Shown here piece after piece: positions 47,301-55,711 of a stretch of DNA of 64,000 nucleotides. The notes below the pieces were generated by a model, which did not search any database, had not been told where the DNA came from, and was given only the letters and a program-made list of their open reading frames with translations. Position 1 is the stretch's first letter; every line of letters begins with the position of its first letter. This DNA is from Sphingobacteriales bacterium (lineage in GTDB: Bacteria; Bacteroidota; Bacteroidia; Chitinophagales; UBA2359), in NCBI GenBank assembly GCA_016700115.1, contig CP064999.1, positions 620,001 through 684,000 of the forward strand, given 5' to 3'. The position numbers were made by a program, and so were the translations under genes.

Positions 47301-48045
47301 AAGTGCCGAATTGAATGGCACCCTCCGGTCATTGCAAACAAATTTACAGGAACTGCAGGCAAATCAACTGACCGACCAAACTGCCGAAGAACTGCAAAAC
47401 CGGCTCAACGATGCTGTTCAGCAACAGCAAAATCTAAGTCAGACCATCGGTCAAATTAACGAAAAGCTGGAGCAGGACAAAAGGCTAAAAACAGAAAACG
47501 AACAATTGCAAGCCGAAATTCTCCTGCTTGAAAAAGAACACCAAAGATGGGAAAGACTGAATAAAATCATCGGCTCGGCAAGTGGAAACGAATTTAAACG
47601 TTTTGCTCAGGATATCACCTTACAACAATTGGTACAACAGGCAAACATTCACCTCAAAAAGTTGAATGACCGTTACAGAATACAAAAACGCCCCGACAAA
47701 GAGTTGGACATGGAGATTGTGGATATGTATCAGGCTAATGTTTCCCGTTCGGTCAAAACCCTTTCGGGGGGTGAAAGTTTTTTAGTGAGCCTGTCGTTGG
47801 CATTGGGACTTTCCGACATGGCAGGGCGAAAGGCCAAAATAGAATCCTTATTTATTGATGAAGGGTTTGGCACATTGGACACCGGCACCTTAGACATTGC
47901 CATCAGCACGCTTGAAAATCTTCAAACCCAAGGTAAAATGATTGGAGTCATTTCACATGTCGAACTGCTGAAAGAGCGGATTACTACTCAGATACAGGTA
48001 ATTAAAAAAAGCAACGGCAACAGCGAAATCAGAATACAGGCCTGA
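44392..48045 (+). CDS. sbcC: Exonuclease SbcCD subunit C, Rad50-like ATPase
   Basis: 1217 residues. Walker A is TGPTGAGKST (about 38-47), two long coiled-coil arms rich in Q, E, K and L run from about 180 to 1040, and the zinc hook CPLC is at C592-C595 in the middle. The C-terminal head has the signature KTLSGGESFLVSLSLALGL and Walker B LFIDEGFGTLD. This is the ATP-driven partner of SbcD that tethers DNA and positions the nuclease. Glutamine content in the arms is high. Length is a little above the usual ~1050. Confidence 0.95.
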   Translation: MKILSIRLKNLHSLRGEWHIPFNEGPLYNAGIFAITGPTGAGKSTVLDAVTLALYGEISRQSENGEVMSHHTGECWAEVEFETNGKCYRSRWGQTRARQKSDGNLQAHEMTLAELPSGIIIGNKIREVKAEIERLTGLDFTRFTQSVLLSQGEFAKFLKADANDRADLLERITGTQIYAEISKRCFEITKEKRTAFDLSKAKLKTDLLTEDEILQLAEQLSNSNSERAQQKQIADTLNRQLQWLTDLQKLRQSIQNTQTQLAEVELKKQQVKPDLERLAQHEKAFAFIKPLNIWKQTFREIASLEDRKHKLSHDIITLSDELRKIASDEKLSNEISQKAQTTFNRQLPLIDRVMQLDTQLAGLNKQLNEVNEQVQKSTEELNLITARIGKLAKDELTQQKELQHTISFLDANRQDESLPQALPRLEEQIAQLDRQQQQISEYSDKNQKLSQDLTNLQDEEGKLQTDLKTLQEHPQSLLQQQQSLESELKKYPAIQTLQEQLIALEKSLNALTRQQQLSQEYVRKTETLKKIRQEYTTLRDNSEVSANELDVVHKQSEEASQHLAALRKLLESERLVAKYEQDRLLLTDNEPCPLCGSTHHPYATDLKQSKGSETETMIHTQEQKIQNFSTQIIKLEKQKSALKSNLEQKESEGKNLKSELENQIKNEFDGLNLLFQTQHAIEQPDDFSLLLADIRQQQQELRHQAETANNLDKQYREIKDKLSKARQDALQKEASLQQNQIQISNVQTNLQETGRQLRHQQTALEKLTELINQQLSNYIRELPESASQYPRLIDTLKQKAQLYQTHANKKSELQSTIANTQTALVKTKELQSDKLNQKDKAETQQNSLNSDISKLNTDRQNLSSGFLEKDPNKERLRLQTEVDNAKNAYQTLADQHKVMGTRLDLQKKQLNETSDELTRKSEEGQYFSEELEEQIKPAGFATIQILNESIIDSLDELNAIKNTEKKILKESAELNGTLRSLQTNLQELQANQLTDQTAEELQNRLNDAVQQQQNLSQTIGQINEKLEQDKRLKTENEQLQAEILLLEKEHQRWERLNKIIGSASGNEFKRFAQDITLQQLVQQANIHLKKLNDRYRIQKRPDKELDMEIVDMYQANVSRSVKTLSGGESFLVSLSLALGLSDMAGRKAKIESLFIDEGFGTLDTGTLDIAISTLENLQTQGKMIGVISHVELLKERITTQIQVIKKSNGNSEIRIQA

Positions 48046-48050
48046 AATAG

Positions 48051-48082
48051 TTTGAAAATCCGGGTACAAATATGTAATATTG
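48051..48082 (+). promoter_or_regulatory. Putative promoter of the periplasmic helical protein gene
   Basis: TTTG at 48051-48054, a 20-base spacer, then TAATATTG (48075-48082), one mismatch from TAnnTTTG. The leader would be about 130 bases, long enough for regulation. A weak GGGTACAAA...TTGCACCC inverted pair overlaps the -7 region. Confidence 0.4.
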
Positions 48083-48220
48083 CACCCGTTAATCCGTTGT
48101 CATTTTACGAAAAAATAAACCTCCGTTAAACTCCGACTAAAACTTAATGTCTATTAAATCGTTACTCAAACAAACCAAACATAGCAATTAATCAATAACA
48201 AAAAAATAAATCAACGAAAA

Positions 48221-48664
48221 ATGAAAAAGTGGATTTCTTTCCTTCTCATTGTCGGGCTTACAGTAAGCGTAAATGCTTTTGCTCAAAAAAGTGCTGACAA
48301 CAAATCTAAAAATAAAAGCGAAGACAAAATACAAAAAGCAGGAGAGGTGAAACCTGCCGATATTCCGCAAGTAAAAAAACGCAGCATCGAAGAGCGGGCT
48401 ACTATTTTAACTCAACACATGACTCAGGAGCTTAACCTAAATCCTGATCAGATCCAAAAAGTACATGCTGCCAACTATCAGGCTACCAAAGATATTGACT
48501 TCCTTCGCGAAAACCGCAAGACAAAAGCCCGTACTTTTAAAAGCGAAATTAAAGCGGCCTATGATAACCGTGAAAACGCCATTCGCGCTACGCTCGACCC
48601 ACAGCAATTGAAAACTTATGATGCAAACAAAAGGAAAATGCGCGACATCAGAAATAACGACTAA
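48221..48664 (+). CDS. Periplasmic helical protein, Spy/CpxP- or DUF4890-like
   Basis: 147 residues with a signal peptide (MKKWISFLLIVGLTVSVNAFAQ). The mature part is highly charged: a lysine-rich low-complexity stretch (about 23-50) then helices with ATILTQHMTQELNLNPDQIQKVH and RATLDPQQLKTYDANKRKM, i.e. paired LxxxQ-type motifs as in Spy/CpxP chaperone-like proteins. It may bind unfolded proteins or sense envelope stress; this is inference from motif style. It has its own promoter and terminator. Confidence 0.65.
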   Translation: MKKWISFLLIVGLTVSVNAFAQKSADNKSKNKSEDKIQKAGEVKPADIPQVKKRSIEERATILTQHMTQELNLNPDQIQKVHAANYQATKDIDFLRENRKTKARTFKSEIKAAYDNRENAIRATLDPQQLKTYDANKRKMRDIRNND

Positions 48665-48700
48665 TTGTTAAATTAATCACCTGAAAATAAACTTATAAGT

Positions 48701-48735
48701 AGCCCCAATGTTTATGATATTGGGGCTATTTTATT
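48701..48735 (+). terminator. Rho-independent terminator after the helical periplasmic protein gene
   Basis: AGCCCCAAT (48701-48709) pairs perfectly with ATTGGGGCT (48719-48727) over a 9-base loop and is followed by ATTTTATTTTA. Confidence 0.85.
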
Positions 48736-48841
48736 TTACCCCTTGGCATACAATTTTTATGAATAGCAATGCGTTGATTCTTTTTCCCAAATTCATTTCA
48801 AATTCTCAACTCATAAACTTTTAATCACCCCTAAACCAAAC

Positions 48842-49300
48842 ATGAGTCAAACACTCGCAATTATCATTGCACTCAGTTTTGCAGGCACCAAATATGCAAT
48901 GGCCTTGCTTTTTATTTTCAGCTACGACTTTACATTCTGGGAATCTATTCTACTGGCAACAGGAGGCGGAATGATGGGAGTTTTGTTTTTTTCCTTTTTC
49001 GGCGATGGGGTAAAAGCCCTTTGGCACAGGTTCTTTCCAAAAAAACCGGTTACTAAACTTGTCATCAATAAGCGCAGACGAATGATTGTTAAAGTAAGGC
49101 AAAAATATGGACTCGCCGGAATTGCCTTCCTTACCCCATTTGTCCTGACCGTACCGGTTGGGGTATTGCTTGCCCGCACGTTTTACAAAAACAGGCTACA
49201 GGTGTTTGCATATATGATGGTGTCTTTCACTTTTTGGTCTTTTCTGCTTTGTGGGTTATACTACTTGATAGGCATAGATTTTACTGCCTTGGTAAACTGA
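48842..49300 (+). CDS. Small integral membrane protein
   Basis: 152 residues with three or four membrane helices (about 5-24, 32-52, 90-112 and 120-145) and a basic cytoplasmic loop (HRFFPKKPVTKLVINKRRRM). The segment YGLAGIAFLTPFVLTVPVGVLLAR resembles the core of small multidrug-export/YqaA-like membrane proteins, but the match is weak. No partner gene is adjacent. A real gene by composition; function unproven. Confidence 0.6.
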   Translation: MSQTLAIIIALSFAGTKYAMALLFIFSYDFTFWESILLATGGGMMGVLFFSFFGDGVKALWHRFFPKKPVTKLVINKRRRMIVKVRQKYGLAGIAFLTPFVLTVPVGVLLARTFYKNRLQVFAYMMVSFTFWSFLLCGLYYLIGIDFTALVN

Positions 49301-49364
49301 CCCCCATTTTCCCTGTCATAAATGTAATTTTCCCGTCTTTATCGTATATTTCATTTCATAGTTT

Positions 49365-49395
49365 TTGGCTATGATGAGATGTTTTGCTATAATTG
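49365..49395 (+). promoter_or_regulatory. Putative promoter of the first choice-of-anchor L gene
   Basis: TTG at 49365-49367, a 20-base spacer and TATAATTG (49388-49395), one mismatch from TAnnTTTG. The start would be near 49401, about 50 bases before the ATG at 49452. Confidence 0.4.
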
Positions 49396-49451
49396 TAGTG
49401 CATAATTGCACAGGCTTTGTCTGTTTACATCAAACCGAAAAACATCTCAAC

Positions 49452-50762
49452 ATGAAATCAAATCTACGCTTGTTTCTTTTTTCACTGATCGTCTCAATTC
49501 TGAATTTGATCTGTTTTCAACAACAGGCAAAAGCACAGCTATTTGTTGACGGAAGTTATTCGCCCGATGAAATGGTTACCGACTTTTTTTCCACTACCTG
49601 TGTCAGTGTGTCTAACATTACCTGGGTTGCCGACACTGCTGCCACACAAATGGGATTCTTTGAAAGTTCTGCCACCAATTTGGGAATCAATGCCGGTATT
49701 TTATTAACTAGCGGTACAATTAATAATGCTGTCGGTCCAAACAATACATCGAGTCAGACTCTGGCAGTTTCCACAGAAGGCGATGCCGATTTGGAAAACC
49801 TGTTAGGAGAAATTTATGGCAGTTGGGATGCTTGTGTACTGGAGTTTGATATGGTTGCCACCGAAGAAGAATTAGTTTTTGAATACGTTTTCGGCTCGGA
49901 AGAATACCTCGAATACGTTGGTTCAACATTCAACGACGCTTTTGCTTTTTTGGTTACCGGCCCCGGCTATGACCCCAATACCAATATCGCCCTTATTCCA
50001 GGCACCACTACTCCGGTTGCCATCAACAACGTAAACCATTTGTCAAATACGGAGTTTTTTACGAATAACGAAACCGGAGTTGTCTTAGAAGAAACAACCA
50101 TTCAGTATGACGGATTTACCACGCCACTTACCGCAACGATGAATGTCGTCATTGGTGAAACCTATCATATCAAATTGGTGGTAGCCGATATAGCCGACCA
50201 GGTATTGGATTCAGGCGTGTTTATCAGCGTAGGCAGTTTATGCGGTGGAGAACTAAGCCCTGTTTCGGGCTTCAAAGTACCTGAAGATTTGAGTGGAAGC
50301 ACGACTGTTGCATTTGCTGATGACTCTAAATATGCCACCTCCTGGCTTTGGGATTTCGGAGATGGCTCCACTTCTACCCTTCGAAACCCGGGTGAACATA
50401 CCTTCCCTGCACCCGGTATCTATACCGTCAGCCTGACCGTAGAAAATTATTACGAAGCTGTTACCTATACACAGGAACTCACCGTTGGCATCGTTTCAGG
50501 AGTTGGCAACACTCCAAAAGAGTTCCGCCAATTGACGGTCTATCCAAATCCTGCTACTGATCTACTGACCGTAGTACTACCTGAAGATGTTATTGAAGCA
50601 ACCGTAAACCTATACAACAATGCCGGCCAGTTAGTTTTAAGTCAGGTTGCTCAAAATGGCGTTTCTGTTCAAATAGATTTGCAATTGCTGCCCGCAGGCT
50701 TGTATGTAGCAGAAGCGGTGAGCAACAACAGTACTATCAGAACTAAAGTATGGAAACAATAA
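49452..50762 (+). CDS. Choice-of-anchor L / PKD surface protein with type A T9SS sorting domain, paralogue 1
   Basis: 436 residues from the ATG at 49452, where the signal peptide begins (MKSNLRLFLFSLIVSILNL ... QAKAQ). Residues ~30-255 are a choice-of-anchor L domain (SNITWVADTAATQMGFFE, NLGINAGILLTSG, DACVLEFDMVATEEELVFEY, GSEEYLEYVG). A PKD domain follows (~265-350, WLWDFGDGSTSTLRNPG). The last ~75 residues are a type A sorting domain (LTVYPNPATDLLTV ... PAGLYVAEAVSN ... RTKVWKQ). It should be exported by type IX secretion and displayed or released. The next gene is a close paralogue of exactly the same length. Confidence 0.88.
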   Translation: MKSNLRLFLFSLIVSILNLICFQQQAKAQLFVDGSYSPDEMVTDFFSTTCVSVSNITWVADTAATQMGFFESSATNLGINAGILLTSGTINNAVGPNNTSSQTLAVSTEGDADLENLLGEIYGSWDACVLEFDMVATEEELVFEYVFGSEEYLEYVGSTFNDAFAFLVTGPGYDPNTNIALIPGTTTPVAINNVNHLSNTEFFTNNETGVVLEETTIQYDGFTTPLTATMNVVIGETYHIKLVVADIADQVLDSGVFISVGSLCGGELSPVSGFKVPEDLSGSTTVAFADDSKYATSWLWDFGDGSTSTLRNPGEHTFPAPGIYTVSLTVENYYEAVTYTQELTVGIVSGVGNTPKEFRQLTVYPNPATDLLTVVLPEDVIEATVNLYNNAGQLVLSQVAQNGVSVQIDLQLLPAGLYVAEAVSNNSTIRTKVWKQ

Positions 50763-50773
50763 TATAAATGCAA

Positions 50774-50820
50774 AGGGAAGGCAACGGCCGGTAAACGACC
50801 GTTGTACTTTCCTTTTTTTA
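50774..50820 (+). terminator. Rho-independent terminator between the two paralogues
   Basis: GGGAAGGCAACGG pairs imperfectly with CCGTTGTACTTTCC and is followed by TTTTTTT. It separates the two genes, so the second one probably needs its own promoter in the short remaining gap. Confidence 0.75.
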
Positions 50821-50854
50821 TTACTCTTTTTTACTCCCAAAATATCCCCCACAA

Positions 50855-52165
50855 ATGAAAACACAATTACACAAATCTATTTTGACTTTTCTCTGTATTG
50901 CGCTGAGTATTGCTAATTTTCAACAACAAGCAAAAGCCCAGTTGTTTGTTGACGGCAGTTATTCTCCAGACGAAATGGTGACCGATTTTTTCTCTACCAC
51001 CTGCGTCAGTGTGTCCAATATTACATGGATTGCCGACTCGGCAGCCATGCAAATGGGATTTTTTGAAAGTTCGGCAACCAACCTTGGGATCAACGCCGGA
51101 ATTTTACTCACTTCCGGTAACATAACCAACGCTGTTGGACCAAATAACAGCTCCGGCATTACCGCTACCACTACCAATTCCTACAGCGATCCCGACATTA
51201 ACGCCATAGTTAGCGACTACATCAGTTACGATGCTTGTGTGTTGGAGTTTGATATGGTTGCCACCGAAGAAGAATTGGTTTTTGAATATGTTTTTGGGTC
51301 TGAAGAATACCTCGAATTTGTCGGCTCAGCCTTTAACGATGCCTTCGCATTTTTGGTTACCGGTCCCGGCTACGATCCCAATACCAATATTGCTCTGATA
51401 CCCGGAACTACGACACCTGTAGCCATCAACAACGTAAACGACTTATTAAACTCCGATTATTTTGTTTACAATGAAATGGGTGCTGATACCTTGTTAAGCA
51501 CTATACAATATGATGGATTTACCACACCCCTTACTGCCACCATGAATGTCGAAATTGGAGAAACCTACCACATAAAATTGGTAGTAGCTGATGTTGGAGA
51601 CATGATTTTAGATTCCGGTGTGTTTATCAGTGTAGGCAGCTTATGCGGCGGAGAGCTAAGCCCTGTTTCAGGGTTTAAAGTGCCCGAAGATTTGAGCGGC
51701 ACCACTACTGTTTTGTTTACCGACGATTCCAAATACGCCACTTCCTGGCTTTGGGATTTCGGAGACGGCACCACTTCTACCCTACGCAACCCCGGAGAAC
51801 ATACCTTCCCCGCACCCGGCATCTATACTGTCAGCCTGACTGTTGAAAACTATTACGAGGTCGTTACCTACACACAGGAACTCAGTGTTGGATTGGTTTC
51901 CGGAATCGGCAACAACGCCGGCGATATCCGCCAATTGACCGTCTTTCCCAATCCGTCAACCGGTTTGTTTCAGGTTGCCCTCCCGACCGACATGATTTCT
52001 GCAACGGTAAACCTGTATGACAACGCCGGAAAGATGGTTCTCACCACAGAGACCTTGGGCGGTATGCCCGTTCAAATAGATATGCAGTTGCTGCCCGCGG
52101 GACTGTATGTGGCAGAAGCAGTGAGCAACGGCAGCACAGTCAGAACTAAAGTTTGGAAACAGTAA
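50855..52165 (+). CDS. Choice-of-anchor L / PKD surface protein with type A T9SS sorting domain, paralogue 2
   Basis: 436 residues, the same length as its upstream neighbour and colinear with it from signal peptide (MKTQLHKSILTFLCI ... QAKAQ) to the final RTKVWKQ. Long runs are identical or nearly so, for example AQLFVDGSYSPDEMVTDFFS and FVTGPGYDPN-like loops. Divergence concentrates in two places: about residues 98-122 (GITATTTNSYSDPDINA against QTLAVSTEGDADLEN) and about 195-212 (LLNSDYFVYNEMG). The sorting domain also differs moderately. It arose by tandem duplication. Probable role is a secreted or surface adhesin-like protein; no enzyme motif was found. Confidence 0.88.
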   Translation: MKTQLHKSILTFLCIALSIANFQQQAKAQLFVDGSYSPDEMVTDFFSTTCVSVSNITWIADSAAMQMGFFESSATNLGINAGILLTSGNITNAVGPNNSSGITATTTNSYSDPDINAIVSDYISYDACVLEFDMVATEEELVFEYVFGSEEYLEFVGSAFNDAFAFLVTGPGYDPNTNIALIPGTTTPVAINNVNDLLNSDYFVYNEMGADTLLSTIQYDGFTTPLTATMNVEIGETYHIKLVVADVGDMILDSGVFISVGSLCGGELSPVSGFKVPEDLSGTTTVLFTDDSKYATSWLWDFGDGTTSTLRNPGEHTFPAPGIYTVSLTVENYYEVVTYTQELSVGLVSGIGNNAGDIRQLTVFPNPSTGLFQVALPTDMISATVNLYDNAGKMVLTTETLGGMPVQIDMQLLPAGLYVAEAVSNGSTVRTKVWKQ

Positions 52166-52210
52166 GCACTGAATGCTGAAAGTTTCAAACCGGGGTCCTA
52201 AAAATTTTAT

Positions 52211-53263
52211 TCACACCGTCAAAACCGCTTTGATGCACCCGTCGGCTTTGGTATCGAAAATGCGGTAGGCTTCGGCACCTTGGTTCAGAGAGAAGCGGTG
52301 GGTGATGATGTCGGTTGCCCGATAGGCGGAAGGGGTTTGAGCGGCCAACAATTGGGGCATAAAATAGCGGGCAGGGGCGCGGCCTATTTTGAAGGTAACG
52401 TTTTTGTCGTAGGCTTCTATTGGGGAAAACGAAAAGCGTTCGGTGGTATGAACGCCCACGCTCGAAATAATTCCTCCCGGTCGCAGAAGTTGATAGGCAA
52501 GCCGCATGGCACCGGGGCTTCCAACGGCTTCCATGACTGCATCGGCACCCCTGCCTTTTGTGGCTTCCTTAATGAGTTCGTCTGCATGTTGCAATCCTGT
52601 ATGAACGGGAATGGCGTTAAACGATTGGGCGATGTTCAGCCTTTCAGGAACGGTATCCAGGGCATATACCGTGTTTGCCCCCAATTCTTTGGCGGCCAAT
52701 ACGGCCATCAATCCCACAGGGCCGCAACCGATTACGGCATATACCCCGTCGGGTTGGATATTTGCCTGCACAGCGCAATAATATCCCGTTGCCCGCACGT
52801 CTCCCGCCAATAGTGCAGCTTCGGGCGGTATTTGGGAAGAATCGAAGGCCAGCAGAGTGGATTCAGCAAGGGGTACTCTTACGAAGGCGGCCTGCCCTCC
52901 GTGCAATCCTTCTCCGTTTTGAACCCATCCGTACAACTGTCCCTGCGTGCATCGGCAGGTTAACCCGATTTGGCAATAATAGCAATGTCCGCAGTTGGTG
53001 GTAAACGGGCTGACCACCCAATCGCCTGCCGACAACCGGCGTACCTGTTTACCCGTATCAACTACCTGCCCCACAAACTCATGCCCCATTACCGTGCCGA
53101 TATCTAATCCGGTCTCACGGCCATGATAAACATGCAAATCAGAACCACAAACAGCGGCTACTTTTACCTGTACAATAACATCGGTATCTTCTAAGATTTT
53201 TGGTTCGGGTGCCGACGTAGTATAGTCAATTTGTTGTATGCCTTTAAAAACCAGAGCGTTCAT
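52211..53263 (-). CDS. Zinc-dependent medium-chain dehydrogenase (alcohol/threonine/sorbitol dehydrogenase-like)
   Basis: 350 residues. The catalytic zinc region has CGSDLHVYHG and GHEFVGQV. The structural zinc cysteines lie in NCGHCYYCQIGLTCRC. The Rossmann motif is VIGCGPVGLMA, followed by LDTVPERL, where the acidic residue suggests NAD rather than NADP. It oxidises an alcohol or polyol; the substrate is not given by the sequence. It belongs to the branch that includes glutathione-independent formaldehyde dehydrogenase-like proteins. It is convergent with the twin surface protein genes and 39 bases after the M61 peptidase gene in transcription order. Confidence 0.88.
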   Translation of the reverse strand: MNALVFKGIQQIDYTTSAPEPKILEDTDVIVQVKVAAVCGSDLHVYHGRETGLDIGTVMGHEFVGQVVDTGKQVRRLSAGDWVVSPFTTNCGHCYYCQIGLTCRCTQGQLYGWVQNGEGLHGGQAAFVRVPLAESTLLAFDSSQIPPEAALLAGDVRATGYYCAVQANIQPDGVYAVIGCGPVGLMAVLAAKELGANTVYALDTVPERLNIAQSFNAIPVHTGLQHADELIKEATKGRGADAVMEAVGSPGAMRLAYQLLRPGGIISSVGVHTTERFSFSPIEAYDKNVTFKIGRAPARYFMPQLLAAQTPSAYRATDIITHRFSLNQGAEAYRIFDTKADGCIKAVLTV

Positions 53264-53302
53264 AGTGCGGACAATATGAAGAAAAGATTGAGAACCGTTT
53301 GC

Positions 53303-55171
53303 TTAGTCATTGGTTTGTGGGGCTTGTAACCACATTTTTCGGATGGCAGTCTGTGTTTCGGTTGGGTTGGGGGTATTCCTGATTTGATGGTAGCGTTTTT
53401 TGTCCATCCGGGTAGCAGGCGCACTCAATTCCACCTCTTCTCCGTTTCTGATTACCACAACCCGCATTGTATCTCCGTCTTTGAGGTCGGCGGTTGCCTC
53501 TTTAAAGAAGGTCTCCATATCGGTCAGGTCAATATCTTTACCGTTTACATTGACCAGTTCGTCGTTTACCTGATACCCCATTTGATTGCTAAAGGCGTTT
53601 GTAAGGTCAAGTTCTCGGATATATAATCGAAATGTTTCGGGGTTAAAACCAACGGTAGCATTGCCCATAATGGAAAAATCTGAGAAGGTTTCTTCGTCAA
53701 CATAGTCTATTCCAACCAAGCTGAATATTTCGGCATAGGGAAGAGGCTCATTTCCCAACACATAGCGTTCAAAAAAGCGTCCAATTTCTGGGTTGGTCAT
53801 TGCTGTAATTTCGGCAAACAAATCTTCGTCTTTAAAAGGGCGGTCTTTTCCATATTTACTGCTCAGGTCGGCAATTAACCGGCGAAGGGTATATTTCCCT
53901 CCGGAGGTGGCCAGTAGTTTGATATCTAAGCACATACTAATCAGCGCTCCTTTTTCATACACATTCTGATATTGGTTTTTGTATTTGTCCAGACTGCCTT
54001 TGCTGAGCTCGGTAAAGGGAAGGGTGTCATTGAAATGCCGGGTAGCATTGACAATTTTATTGCGCAGTTTGTCGAAATAAGTTGCCTCATCGAGTAGTCC
54101 GTATTGAACCTGAACATGGCTTGCCGCATATTCGGTGCTCCCTTCATATAACCAAAGATGCTGAGACATTTTAGGTTGGGTAAAATTGAAATAGTGAATT
54201 TCTTCGGAGTGCAGATTCAGAGGAGTAACGATATGGAAAAACTCATGTGCCGCTACATCAATAACAAATGGAAGCAAGGCTTCCTGCGGGTATTCGGGCA
54301 GGTAGTACAATGAAGAATAGGAATGTTCCAATGCGCCTTGCATAGGCTGGGATTCCGCTATCGGAACAAAATAGAACAGAAATGCGTATTTGTTGACCGG
54401 AAGTTTATCGCCTTGTAAATAATCTTTTATAGCTGCCAACATGAGGCTGATATTGTTGGCCAGATATTCGGAAGTAACCATTTTGTTGGGTGCGTACACC
54501 GAAATCAACACCTGCGTGCCGGCTATGTCAACAGAGGTCGTATCGGGAAGGTTATACATAATGGGAGAATCCACCAAAAGCCCATAGTTATCGGTAACAA
54601 ACACATCTTTGGTGTTAGTATTGGATTGCGGGATTAGTCCGGTTGCTCCATAAAAACCTGCAGGTTTGGTAATTTCAACCCGGAAAGGTTGGTTTTCCAT
54701 GTTTTCAAAGAATCCAAAGAATCCGTGCGTATTGAGGATAAAGTTTTTCCCTTCCTGAATATTGGTGCCCGACATCGGATAGATGGGGGTATTTCCAAGG
54801 TCAGCATCAAAAGTGTCGTCCACTTTATAGGTGATGGTTGCTAACTTATTGGCTTTGCTGATTTCCCATCCGTTGGTATCCACTTTTTTTACTTTCAGGG
54901 CTTTTCCTCTTTTGTCGAAGGCTTTTAATTCAGAAACAAATCTGCCAAAATCGGAAATGGAGTAGGTTCCGGGTATGATTTTCGGAAATCTGAAAGTAGC
55001 CTTATCGTTTTTAATCTCAGGCACTTTCAGCGTTACGCTCAGTTGGTCGTTCGACACTTTATTGAGGTCCATTGAATATTGGTAAACGTTATTAACCTGT
55101 GCCCAGGCAAATAAGCTGGAAAAGGTCAACAAAATACCGGTGGTTACGGCAAGGAAGAGATTTTTTTGCAT
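53303..55171 (-). CDS. Secreted M61-family metallopeptidase with PDZ domain
   Basis: 622 residues with a signal peptide ending near residue 24 (SSLFAWAQ). An N-terminal beta-rich domain (about 25-190) precedes the gluzincin catalytic part: HEFFH with H309, E310 and H313 and the downstream zinc glutamate in WLYEGSTEY. A C-terminal PDZ domain (about 490-590: NAFSNQMGYQVNDELVNVNG ... DTMRVVVIRNGEEVEL) completes the usual M61 layout. It is an aminopeptidase of glycyl-aminopeptidase type acting in the periplasm or outside. The whole length matches the family. Confidence 0.92.
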   Translation of the reverse strand: MQKNLFLAVTTGILLTFSSLFAWAQVNNVYQYSMDLNKVSNDQLSVTLKVPEIKNDKATFRFPKIIPGTYSISDFGRFVSELKAFDKRGKALKVKKVDTNGWEISKANKLATITYKVDDTFDADLGNTPIYPMSGTNIQEGKNFILNTHGFFGFFENMENQPFRVEITKPAGFYGATGLIPQSNTNTKDVFVTDNYGLLVDSPIMYNLPDTTSVDIAGTQVLISVYAPNKMVTSEYLANNISLMLAAIKDYLQGDKLPVNKYAFLFYFVPIAESQPMQGALEHSYSSLYYLPEYPQEALLPFVIDVAAHEFFHIVTPLNLHSEEIHYFNFTQPKMSQHLWLYEGSTEYAASHVQVQYGLLDEATYFDKLRNKIVNATRHFNDTLPFTELSKGSLDKYKNQYQNVYEKGALISMCLDIKLLATSGGKYTLRRLIADLSSKYGKDRPFKDEDLFAEITAMTNPEIGRFFERYVLGNEPLPYAEIFSLVGIDYVDEETFSDFSIMGNATVGFNPETFRLYIRELDLTNAFSNQMGYQVNDELVNVNGKDIDLTDMETFFKEATADLKDGDTMRVVVIRNGEEVELSAPATRMDKKRYHQIRNTPNPTETQTAIRKMWLQAPQTND

Positions 55172-55711
55172 AATAAATTATTTTGTTGGCAATTTTACCC
55201 AACCTACAACCAAAGGTTTGGTTTTAATCGGGGAAAAAGGGTGGTATAATGAATGAGAAAATAAACAGTTAAACAAGTTGACAGTTGAAAGAAACAGCTA
55301 TTGAATTTTTATTGTTTTAATCGGGGCAGTTTTTCATGTGTACTTTTTAAGAAAAATTGAAGCTCAATACAAATGATGGGTTTGGGTTTGAGTGGCCGGA
55401 GATAGGTAGGTTATTGTTTGGTGGCCGGAATATTGAGGTTACTTTACCTGAATAGCAGACAGGCCAAAAAATAAACCCAAACAAGACAGACCGATGTTTG
55501 AACAGGAGCGGTATTCTCATATTGATAGTCGTCTAAAACAGTGGGGTAAAGACATTAGTCTGTCGCAGGAAAGTACAATTACTTACCAATAGAAAAACCG
55601 GATATAGTCTTGCCATTGTTATTGGCCCGGTTTTATTGCAATGTTATGCTTTTTTCACCATTATTTCGAAATTACCCTAAATCAGGTTAATGGTTGAGGT
55701 TGTGCTGCGAG
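55172..55711. other. Intergenic region with one hairpin and a possible 32-residue open frame
   Basis: About 540 AT-rich bases between the M61 and MarR genes, both on the minus strand. The only structured element is AAAACCGG (55594-55601) pairing with CCGGTTTT (55627-55634), which contains an inner GCCA/TGGC pair and is followed by T-rich sequence, so it resembles a terminator. It directly follows a tiny plus-strand frame listed separately. Confidence 0.45.
55494..55592 (+). CDS. Possible small ORF (32 residues) followed by a terminator-like hairpin
   Basis: ATG at 55494 opens a 32-residue frame (MFEQERYSHIDSRLKQWGKD at its start) ending in TAG at 55590-55592. One base later begins the AAAACCGG/CCGGTTTT hairpin. 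The peptide is polar and soluble. No promoter or ribosome-binding site stands out. It is reported only because of the placement in front of the hairpin; chance is a fair alternative. Confidence 0.2.
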   Translation: MFEQERYSHIDSRLKQWGKDISLSQESTITYQ

